NCBI GenBank assembly: GCA_049999765.1
Contig: JBNGIQ010009547.1
Span: forward strand, 844,056-901,469
Direction of reading: 5' to 3'
DNA length: 57,414 nucleotides
Origin: Phaeoceros laevis
Lineage: Eukaryota > Anthocerotophyta > Anthocerotopsida > Notothyladales
Under the pieces are notes generated by a model. That model saw only the letters and a list, made by a program, of their open reading frames with translations, did not search any database and was not told the origin of the DNA. Shown in pieces: positions 20,803 through 30,042 of this stretch. The position numbers and the translations under genes are program-made. How positions within the stretch are numbered: the first letter of the stretch is position 1; every line of letters begins with the position of its first letter.

Positions 20803-20906
20803 ATGAGTAGTGAAAGCAATGTGGTTCACTGTTTTGCCCTACCACGTGCNNNNNNNNNNATGAGTAGTGAAAGCAATGTGGTTCACTGTTTTGCCCTACC
20901 ACGTGC
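20803..20906. other. 10-N gap flanked by identical 47-bp ends
   Basis: The Ns are at 20850-20859. The 47 bases before them (20803-20849, starting atgagtagtgaaagcaatgt) are repeated exactly right after them (20860-20906), as expected for unmerged contig overlap. Confidence 0.9.
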
Positions 20907-20976
20907 AGAGGAAAGCTTTGTAAGTCTCATTCCGGTTGGCAGTAGGTAGGTACCACCCCCTCCACGAGAAGCAAGT

Positions 20977-21036
20977 CTTTTGTATCAAGGTCCTAGGCCT
21001 ACTTCATCTATCAAGGTCCTAGGCCTACTTCATCCT
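20977..21036. repeat. 26-bp direct repeat, two copies
   Basis: tatcaaggtcctaggcctac followed by ttcatc occurs twice in tandem. Confidence 0.88.
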
Positions 21037-21117
21037 GAGTTTTTTTGCAGTCATTTGCATTTTCTTTTTTGTTTCAATCTACTTTGTGATTGTGTTATTG
21101 TGATATAGAAAGTTATC

Positions 21118-21336
21118 ATGGATGGCAAACGCAATAGAAAGCGTAAAGTTGGAGCTGCCAAAGAGATGAGTGGAGGACAAGCCAAATTGACTAGTCTGTC
21201 AGGGTTTGTACGCAAGAATCATGGACAAATGAGCAAGGGGAAGCAAGTACATCAAATCTTGAAGATATATCAAATGAGCTTGACCATAGTCAAACACTTC
21301 CAGTGCAGTCTCAAGAGGAGGAAGAAGAGAGTATGA
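21118..21336 (+). pseudogene. hAT-like transposase N-terminal fragment (candidate)
   Basis: An ATG opens a 72-codon frame starting MDGKRNRKRKVGAAKE and continuing with a KLTSLSGF segment. A basic KRKRK stretch followed by a KLxxF-type segment is common at the N-terminus of plant hAT/TTF-zinc-finger transposases. The frame stops after 72 codons and no zinc finger or catalytic part follows before the gap. The assignment rests on a weak motif. Confidence 0.3.
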
Positions 21337-21412
21337 GTATAACAACATAAATTTTCATGGAGAGGAGGAAGAAGAGAGTATGAGTATATTAACATAAATT
21401 TTCATGGAGAAT
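21313..21412. repeat. 48-bp direct repeat, two copies
   Basis: gaggaggaagaagagagtat plus gagtat(a/t) and aacataaattttcatggag occurs twice in tandem just before the gap. Confidence 0.85.
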
Positions 21413-21480
21413 AGAGGATGTAGGATGGGAAGGTGAGAAAAAGTGAAATATGGAAAAAGAGTAAACAAAGAGTGTAGGTG

Positions 21481-21580
21481 NNNNNNNNNNNNNNNNNNNN
21501 NNNNNNNNNNNNNNNNNNNNNNNNNNNNNNNNNNNNNNNNNNNNNNNNNNNNNNNNNNNNNNNNNNNNNNNNNNNNNNNN
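21481..21580. other. 100-N assembly gap
   Basis: Unknown sequence. No clear overlap between its two flanks, unlike the gaps at 20850, 49325 and 56851. Confidence 0.95.
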
Positions 21581-22049
21581 AGGGCAGGGTACTCTATGAG
21601 GGGAAAAAAAGGGTGGCTGGGTGAACTGGCTTTTTGCACGTTTTGCCGGATTTTTGCACGTTTTGCCAGATTTTTGCCGGTGCCAAATTGTATTAGCAGG
21701 AACTTGCCGGTTGCCGTGAAAACTTGCCGGTTAGAGTGGAGATGTGCAGGAAAAGAGCCGGTTAGTAAAAAAATTCTTGGTGAGCACTGGACTCACTAAC
21801 ATCTTTTCAACACCTTTTGCCTAGTTTCCTACATAGGAAACAGATTGAGTACTACTACTAAATCCTATGAGTACATTCCACTACATGCTTTGTACTCATA
21901 GGATTTAGTAGCACGCTTCACCGCATATTTCTCGCATGATTGCAAATTTGCAATATTTCAAAATCCCTAGATTGTTTTTGGGATTTATAAGTGTTTTTTT
22001 GGCAATCACTTAGCTGTGACTAAAGTACATTGTCGTTGTAGACTTGTAG

Positions 22050-23340
22050 TGTCTGCGGGACGTGTGGAACGTGTCCAAGCTAAGGACGTTGTCGACAGCT
22101 ACCGGAAGGACTGCAAGCCTCGTTCCTGCTAGCCTCGTTTGCTGAGCGCTAGCGCTGGCGGACATCGCTCGTGCACTGCGGCTGGTGATCGATCACCAGC
22201 CGCATGCATTTCCTGAAGTGCACACATATTGTTTCCAAATTTGCTTGCGCCAGTGGCTAGCTCGTACTAACTAGTTCTGTTGTAGTGTTGAGCTCAGCCA
22301 GCTTGTGACTTCCACCAGCAAATTTGCACAGTGTTTTTTTGGTAGATTGGTAGATGTGTCTCCCATCCAGCAGGGAGGCCTAGGGAGCTTGCTAGGGTTG
22401 AACATTGTTATTAGAGGATTGAAGCTCCGGTTTGCGCCTCATGCGGCTTAATTAGACGAGTCTGCGAACGCAGTGCCTGTTTAGTCTTCGAGCTAGGTTA
22501 GCTGATGAGCTGTGGAGTGTTTTGAGCGCTAGCTTAATGAAAGCTTGCTGTCGTGAAACTGACGTTTGTTGTTGCTTGAGCTCTTCTTCTTTAATTCGAG
22601 TGGTCATGAATGGTAATGCGCAAACTCCGGATCCTACTGGTACCGCAGGCAGGCAACTGCTGTACGTGTGTATGTAGAAAGACGACTTGCCCTCGATCAG
22701 TGAATTTCCTCATTCCCCAAGCTCAACAATAACTTATGATCATGCGCCGCGCAAGGACTGGAGGCGAACGTTTCAAATAGTAATCCTGAACCCTGGTAGC
22801 TAAAACCTACGGGTACGGTACGGTCGACTTCCGGATCCGCATTCGCGATTTACTGTAGACGGAGCGGGCTCTTGAGTTGGAAGCGTTCGATGTCGCAACA
22901 TCGTCTCTGCAGGCGCACAGACAGCCTTGTTACTGAAACCGCCTGTGTATGTACAGCTAGCAGCGCAGGAGCTTGCAGTCTCACAAGCCTCCATTATCGC
23001 GGCCTGCACCAAGCCTGAGGATGTATCTCGAAGTAATAATCAAGCTCCATATACACCTGCTATATGCATTTGAGTAGCAGAGAAAGAGAGAGAGAGTTGC
23101 TTTTCCGTGCTTCGTCCAGTCAGCACGGCACCTCACCAGCGGTGCGCGCCTCCTACTAGGCAGCACAAGGCAGCTCCACGCCTTCATCAGAAGAGCGTCA
23201 GGTGGCAGTAGCTATATAAATTGTAGCCTACTGTCTGTACACGTGAAGTTGTCGGCACAGGAGGAGGTGGGTTAGGACTTCGGAGCGGTCCCTGTCTCCG
23301 CTCCAGTAGCGGACAGGCGGCATTCATTTCAAGCTGCAGA
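22050..23340. repeat. decayed segmental duplicate of 14.8-16.2 kb
   Basis: Collinear matches: RKDCK end (about 22100), gagtctgcgaacgcagtg (about 22460), gctgtcgtgaaactgacgtt (about 22547), ctctgcaggcgcac (about 22907), ccgcctgtgtatgtacagct (about 22940) and gaagttgtcggcacaggagg (about 23246). The offset is about 7.0-7.2 kb from the source copy. No intact gene remains. Confidence 0.75.
22076..22131 (+). pseudogene. truncated third lipid-transfer copy (C-terminal end only)
   Basis: The plus strand encodes AKDVVDSYRKDCK and then a shortened PRSC and stop, matching the VPKEVVKSYRKDCKLSDKLSC end of the gene at 14408 but lacking the signal peptide and most cysteines. It marks the 5' edge of a decayed duplicate of that locus. 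Confidence 0.65.
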
Positions 23341-23850
23341 ACGGCTCCCGCGTATGATGCGTATAGCGACAGCTAACGTCAACTTTGGGCTGTCTAACAA
23401 CGCTTTCACATAGCGGAATAAGAAGAAGAAGTTTATTTATGGTGTATGGCGGGTAAAGACTACACTGCGGAAGTTACGTCCTCCATTGATGGTACTGGAA
23501 GGATGCTTTAGAAGCCCTACGTGAGAACTCTAATTTTTCTTTCACCCTAGAAGTGTTGCTAGCTGGCTCTGCTTTCGCCAGAGACATTACCGCAAGCCTG
23601 CCCAATTCTGGCATTGTACTTTTCTGATGTTGGGTGCATTTGTAGGGCTTTGAAAGTAAACACCGTACCGAATACAACTGAATTAGCAAAAAGATTCGGC
23701 CATGAACGCCAGCATCCTGGAGCCTTGTCTCTAAGATGCTGCTACTGACCTTTCACTAACAAAACTCCATGGCAGTTGCATGCTCGAGTGCTGTCACTGG
23801 AGGGATGCATGCCCTTTCTAGTCTACGTTACCCAAGGTCACAGCCAAATC
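23341..23850. other. intergenic, 3' side of carB
   Basis: No gene recognised; likely includes the 3' UTR of the carbamoyl-phosphate synthase gene. Confidence 0.45.
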
Positions 23851-23851
23851 A

Positions 23852-26800
23852 TCAGTTCCGACCAGCCCCATCTACCACATCACTAGTAGCAAAGAAATCT
23901 TGCAACGCAAGCATGTTGACTGGAGTCTGAATAAGGCCCCTGACGGCTTCCAGAGTAGCCAGTCCCCCAGCAATAGTTGTGATGATTGGTACCTTGTATG
24001 CAAGAGCTGACCTCCGAAGCTGCCTTCCGTCTTTCTGGTCAAGAACATCCGCAGAGCTGGTTATCATCATCAGCTGGATCTGACCATTGGCCAGCAGATC
24101 CCCGGCGTGAGGACGCCCCTCGTGAAGTTTCAGGACAGTCTCTACCTTCACTCCTGCTTTCTCCAAGTACTCGGCAGTACCTACTGTCGATAGAACTTTG
24201 AAACCAAGTTCCTGAAAGCCCTTGGCGATGGGAACAGCCTGTGACTTGGTCTGATCGTTGATGCTGATAAATACAGTCCCGTTGAGGGGCAGTTTCTGGT
24301 TAGCAGCGATTTGGGCCTTGGCATACGCTTTGTCAAATCCATAGTCAATCCCCATAACTTCACCGGTACTCCTCATTTCAGGACCAAGGATCACATCACA
24401 GCCTTGAAACTTGTCGAAGGGCAATACTGCCTCCTTCACAGACACATGGTTGGGAATGACTTCCTCCTCGAAGTGGAGGTCCTTGATGCTCTTCCCTGAC
24501 ATCACAAGAGAAGCATACTTTGCCAACGGATGACCGATGGCCTTTGAGACAAAAGGGACAGTTCGAGAAGCCCTGGGATTGGCCTCTATGATGTATACTT
24601 TTCCTGTTAAGGTGATGGCATATTGACAATTCATCAGCCCACACACCTGCAACCTCTGTGCAAGCTTTGTTGTTGCCTCACGAATTGTACGCAGTGCCTC
24701 CGGAGTGATGGTTTGTGTTGGGATTGAGCATGCAGAGTCTCCAGAGTGAATGCCTGCTTGTTCAATGTGCTCCATTATCCCACCAATCACAACGTTCCCT
24801 TCTCCGTCAGCCAAACAGTCAACATCAATTTCCGTGGCATCTGTCAAATACTTATCAACCAGGACTGGTCTGTCTGGGTCAACTTCCACTGCGGTTTCCA
24901 AGTACTTCTTCAGTTTGGAGTCATTGTACACAATTTCCATAGCACGACCCCCGAGAACATATGATGGCCTGACAACCACTGGATAACCCACTCGCTTTGC
25001 AATTGCAAGGGCATCTTCTTCACTTCGAGCAATCCCACCTGGAGGCTGGTTAATCCCAAGCTCATCTAAAATAGCTTCAAACCGCTTCCTATCCTCTGCT
25101 GCATCAATTGAGTCTGGACTTGTCCCCCATATTTTCACAAACCCATCACCAGAGGCAGCTGGAATCGGATTTCTGTCTAAATACTCTTGAATAGGCACTG
25201 CAAGCTTCAGAGGAGTCTGACCTCCAAATTGCACAATAATACCATCAGGACGCTCTAGGTCAATCACATTCTGTACATCTTCGACTGTCAGAGGCTCAAA
25301 ATACAGTCGATCACTTGTGTCATAGTCTGTTGAAACAGTTTCCGGATTAGAGTTCATCATAATCGTCTCAAACCCTGCCTCCTGCAGCAACAAAGTACAC
25401 ACTTCATGTCAAGTCTATCTAATTGCAGCCTCTCAGGTTTCATTACTCTTCTTTTTCCTAATCGACCACTCACTGAACCTGAAAGAATCAGCCTTTAACC
25501 CAAAGCACCACCCACCCTAATCAACATACCTGGAGAGCAAAAGAAGCATGGCAGCAGCAATAATCGAATTCAATGCCTTGACCAATTCGGTTTGGGCCAC
25601 CTCCAAGAATAAGTACTTTCTTTTTGTTGCTGGGCAGTGCCTCACACTCCTCATCATACGATGAATACAAATAAGGAGTGTTTGCCTCAAATTCTGCTGC
25701 GCAAGTATCAACCCTCTTGTACGCTGGTACAACCCCAAGAGCTAGCCGGTGTGCTCTCACCTCCTTCTCTGTGGAGCCAGTTGCAAAAGCTATTTGTCTG
25801 TCACTGTATCCACGCCGCTTGACTTCTTTCAAGTCTTCCTTGGTAAGAGTGTACAGCTGACTCCCCATTAAGAACTTCTCCACGTCTAATAGTTCTCCTA
25901 GCTGTGAAATGAACCACGGATCAATAAAGCTCAGATCATGCACCTCCTGTTGGGTTAAGCCTTTTTTCATAGCTGCATACAGCACAAATACACGATCCGG
26001 GTTGGGTATCCTCAGGCTGTATTTTATCTTTTCCAAATCCCAGCTCAACTCTTTGATGTCCTCGCATCCCCACCCAGAATGACCAGTCTCCAAAGATCTC
26101 AGGGCCTTCTGGAATGATTCTTGAAACGTCCGTCCCAGGGCCATAGCCTCGCCCACAGACTTCATTTGAGTTGTAAGTATGGGTTCAGAGCCAGGAAATT
26201 TCTCGAATGCAAACCGAGGTATCTGCAAACGAATGAACTCAAGATAAGCCGACCTTCAGAAGTCAACAGATGCTAGTGCTGCAGACATGTTAAGTCAAAG
26301 CCTAAGTACAAAAAAGAGCTTCCAAATCAATGAGGAAACCAAAACTATGTTGTTTAAGGACATGCATCAAAGGGAATAGAAGAACCATTAAACCTTTGTT
26401 TGGAGGGAAAAACAATGCAATCTGAGATAACCAGGTGCACGCACCTTAGTGACAACGTAGTCGATGGAGGGCTCAAAACTGGCTGGTGTTTTCTTAGTGA
26501 TGTCATTCGGAATCTGGTCAAGAGTGTAGCCGACAGACAACTTGGCGGCCATTTTGGCAATGGGGAATCCAGTTGCTTTTGAAGCAAGAGCTGAAGACCG
26601 TGACACTCTTGGATTCATCTCTATCACCATAACCTCGCCGTCAACAGGATTTACGGCAAACTGAACATTGGAGCCACCGCACTCAACCCCGATTTCCCGG
26701 ATAATCGCTACAGATTGGTCTCGCAATCTCTGGTACTCTTTGTCGGTGAGAGTTTGCGCGGGGGCAACAGTGATAGAGTCTCCCGTATGAACACCCATGG

Positions 26801-27824
26801 GATCGATGTTCTCAATGGAGCAGATGATCACTACATTGTCAGCAAGATCCCTCATGACTTCCAATTCATACTCTTTCCACCCCAACAGCGACTTCTCCAC
26901 CAGCACCTGCGAGGTGAGGCTAGCTGCCAAACCAGCCTTACAGATTGTTTCGAACTCCTCGCGGTTGTATGCAATTCCTCCCCCGGTTCCGCCGAGAGTG
27001 AATGCAGGTCGGATAATAAGGGGATAATCCCCAATGGTCTCAGCGATCTCAAAGCATTGTTGGAGAGTCGTGGCAGTGCCAGAAGGAGGCGACTTGACTC
27101 CAATTCTGGCCATAGCCTGTTTGAAGAGATCACGGTCCTCAGCCATGTTGATGGCGTCCAGCTTCGCACCAATCAACTCCACACCGTACTTGTCCAGGGT
27201 GCCACGCTCTGACAGAGCCACAGCCAGGTTCAGGGCGGTCTGGCCACCCATGGTTGGCAACAGGGCGTCGGGCCTCTCCTTCTCCAGGACCTTCTCCACC
27301 AACTCGGGAGTCATGGGAGCGATATAGGTCCGGTCCGCCAACTCGGGGTCTGTCATAATGGTGGCTGGATTGGAGTTGATGAGGACAACTTCGTAGCCTT
27401 CTTCCTTGAGCGCCTTGCATGCTTGAGTGCCCGAGTAGTCGAATTCGCACGCTTGCCCGATGACTATCGGACCTGCTCCCAGAATGAGGATCTTGCGGAT
27501 GTCGGTGCGTTTGCCCTTGGGAACCAGAGACTCTAATATCTGAGCATCCGTGGAGGTATTGGTCTCACGCTCTGCGCCCAGGACACTCCGACACCGAAGG
27601 ACTGGAACCAAATTGGGAATTGGCCTTGCATGCAGATGAGAGGGGGAGCGGAAGCGAGGGCGCCGGCGACCTGAACCTGGTCTCAAAGGAAGCTCAATGC
27701 CCGGCGGCTGCAGTATTTGGCTACCTGAAGGACCTACTAAGCAGGAGCGGTCTGGAAAAACAGAACAAGCGTCCACTGAGGGCAAGGGAGGAAGGAGGAG
27801 CTGAGACTGGAGAGAGAAGGCCAT
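23852..27824 (-). CDS. CARB: carbamoyl-phosphate synthase large chain, plastid type
   Basis: Makes carbamoyl phosphate from bicarbonate, glutamine-derived ammonia and two ATP, feeding arginine and pyrimidine synthesis in the plastid. Three exons: 27824-26445 (460 codons), 26222-25530 (231 codons) and 25381-23852; the introns are GT-AG and fall between codons. The product is 1200 residues, close to the usual plant length. Residues 1 to about 95 form a Ser/Arg/Pro-rich transit peptide. Then come the two homologous synthetase halves: the first starts [22 protein letters not shown] and carries [10 protein letters not shown] and the [18 protein letters not shown] block; the second starts [18 protein letters not shown], with [12 protein letters not shown] and [20 protein letters not shown]. 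The C-terminal MGS-like allosteric domain includes [19 protein letters not shown]. No broken motifs were seen. It shares a short divergent promoter region with the gene at 28170. Confidence 0.97.
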
Positions 27825-28169
27825 GGCTAGCGGTCCCTAGCGGCAAGACTGTGCCTCCGCCGTGCCCTGCGGCTTCTACCGAGCTCCCATGTAAAGTGCG
27901 CCTGTAAAGAGGGGGAGCGGGGAGCGGAAAACACAAGAAATGGAATAATTCAATCCGATGCTGACACATCACGACAAGATAGCAGTCGTAGCCTAGGTCG
28001 GCTCCATAATGTACCGTACTGTATACTGTATACGGTATACGGTATATACATTCTGCGCATGTGTGTTTATTGCTTGGCATCGGGCACGGTCTGTGACTTC
28101 GGAAATTGGGCGAGGAAGATGGACGAGCACGGCAGCATCGTAATTGTGAGGGCTTGATCTGCCTCGGCC
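27825..28169. promoter_or_regulatory. 345-bp divergent intergenic (candidate bidirectional promoter)
   Basis: The start codons of the carB gene (minus) and the mitochondrial-type membrane protein gene (plus) are only 345 bp apart, so the two promoters must overlap or abut. The stretch contains a tata-rich palindromic run at about 28015-28047 (gtatactgtatacggtatac). Transcription start sites are unknown. Confidence 0.6.
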
Positions 28170-29465
28170 ATGCTGGAGGCAGCGGGGCTGGCTTGGAGGC
28201 CTGCAGGCGCGGGTCTTTTGCAGCGCGTGCTCGGGAGCCTCAGGTGTCACTCATCTTCTGCCTCTGCGTTGTCCTCGGCAGCCGCAATCTCGCAGGGGTT
28301 TGCAGCCTCCACCAGCTTCGCGCACTGCTCAACCCAGGGGCTTCGCGGGATCTTGCCATGTTCTCAGGGGGCTGGATGGAGCTCTCAAGCGGTGGCCAGA
28401 TGGCGAGCGGTAGCTGCACGGCCGCAGGTGGTGCAGAGGTGCTTCGCCACCTGCAGGGGAGTGGTGCATCAGGAGCTTCAAGCCGGGGTCAAGCAGCAGC
28501 ACATGCTCCAGTCTGGCTTGAGGATGGTGATCAGGGCAGTGCCTTACAGCTCGGAGTCGTTGCAGCAGGGCTGGGCCAATAAATGGAAGTCCTTCAGGAG
28601 TAGTTTGAAGGAGGCCACATCCTCGTCCAAAGGGACAGCAGCAGTGTCCAAGAGCCTGACCAAGGCGAATGTCGCTACGCAGAAGGTGTTCACGGAGTCC
28701 GGGCCCGGGGCCGCGATCAAGAGATCACTGTCTCGCTACAGGGATGCGGCTCGGTTGCAGGTGGAGGCTTATTGGAAGAGGAATTACCTGATTGTGGTAG
28801 GAGCAGCGGCGGTGATGGTCTGCCTGCTGCTTTGGCGGATCATGTTCGGAATTGCCAGCACGTTCGTGGGGCTATCTGAAGGCATGGCCAAGTTCGGATT
28901 TCTGGCTTTGGCAGCGGCGGTTGTAGCGTTTGCGGGTATAATCATGCGGGCCAGGTATACCATCAATCCGGATGCAGTATACAGGACAGCCGTGCGGAAG
29001 CTCAACACATCCGCAGCTCTGCTGGAGGTGTTGGGTGCTCCCTTGACAGGGACAGATGTGCGGGCTTATGTCATGTCCGGGGGAGGGTTAAGGTTGAAGA
29101 AGTTCAAGCCGCGCCTTACAGGGAAGCGTTGTTTTCTCATATTCCCAATCAAGGGATCTGAGAGACGCGGTTTAGTGAGCGTGGAAGCCAAGAAGAAGAA
29201 AGGGCAGTACGAGTTCAAGCTACTGGCCGTGGATGTTCCGACAGCAGGATCAGATCAGCGGATATTTTTGATAGGGGATGAGAAGGAGTACAGAGTTGGC
29301 GGGGGTCTCATATCAGAGCTCAGAGAACCGATAGTAAAGGCCATGGCCGCTCAGAAAGAGTTTGAGGATGAGGACGAACGAGAAGCTGATGAGGAGGAAA
29401 GACAGGAACTTCTGCAGGCAGAGGAAGAACTCAAAGAGCAACAGAAAAAAGAGATAACAGCTTGA
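28170..29465 (+). CDS. conserved membrane protein, probably mitochondrial
   Basis: A 431-residue single-exon protein. The first 90 or so residues are rich in Ala, Ser, Arg and Gln with few acids, as in a mitochondrial targeting peptide. Two adjacent hydrophobic segments follow: YLIVVGAAAVMVCLLLWRIM (about 210-229) and FGFLALAAAVVAFAGIIM. After them comes a soluble domain with LNTSAALLEVLGAPLTGTDV, YVMSGGGLRLKKFKPR and CFLIFPIKGSERRGLVSVEA. The tail is strongly acidic, Glu-rich and coiled. The pattern of a short membrane hairpin followed by this LGxP domain recalls the COA1/TIM21-type fold, but I give that only as an inference. The gene looks like a conserved plant family without a name known to me. 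The ATG at 28170 is the first in frame. Confidence 0.7.
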   Translation: MLEAAGLAWRPAGAGLLQRVLGSLRCHSSSASALSSAAAISQGFAASTSFAHCSTQGLRGILPCSQGAGWSSQAVARWRAVAARPQVVQRCFATCRGVVHQELQAGVKQQHMLQSGLRMVIRAVPYSSESLQQGWANKWKSFRSSLKEATSSSKGTAAVSKSLTKANVATQKVFTESGPGAAIKRSLSRYRDAARLQVEAYWKRNYLIVVGAAAVMVCLLLWRIMFGIASTFVGLSEGMAKFGFLALAAAVVAFAGIIMRARYTINPDAVYRTAVRKLNTSAALLEVLGAPLTGTDVRAYVMSGGGLRLKKFKPRLTGKRCFLIFPIKGSERRGLVSVEAKKKKGQYEFKLLAVDVPTAGSDQRIFLIGDEKEYRVGGGLISELREPIVKAMAAQKEFEDEDEREADEEERQELLQAEEELKEQQKKEITA

Positions 29466-30042
29466 ACAGCCAGCTGTCCACCTGCTGCAGCATCTGTTTA
29501 CGCCGCTTTATATTTTGATTATTAATGAATCTGTCAGAGCGCGCAAGGCAGGAGGCGTGATGTTGGCATACATTTGTCATGGCTCTCCTACATCAGGAGG
29601 TTTCTTGCAGGAAGCGTGTACAGAGCGAGGTTAGGAAGATATTCACAATCTCACATATGAGTTCATACACAGGTGCATGTGACGTCAATTTTCCAGGCTA
29701 CACTTTCCTAAATCGCTTCCTCGGGTCTCGTTTCACAGGAACTGGGCTGACTGTGTAGAAGAGAATAAGCTGGTGTTTTGACATGCTTATTGAGCCTTCG
29801 CAACAACAGCACCTTTTCTCCTCTTTCAAACGCTTGTCTCACGTTACGTTCGTAAGCACATCCTGGCCCCATGACGTGTGCTGCACAAACGGCTTTCCAG
29901 AGGGCAAGCTCCAAAGTGCCTGTAAAGAGAACATTCGACTTTGCACGTAAGCACCTGTATGACCAACAGAAATGGATTGTCACAACAGTAAGACATAAAC
30001 GTTTGTTGTTGCCATGCTGTGCCGTAAACCGTAAACAGGACA
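29466..30042. other. intergenic, convergent 3' ends
   Basis: Between the membrane protein gene and the TAF1A-like gene; likely both 3' UTRs. No gene seen. Confidence 0.45.

Noticed and set aside
26715-27327. Plus-strand open frames over the carB gene
   Set aside because: Antisense shadow of a well-conserved coding exon.
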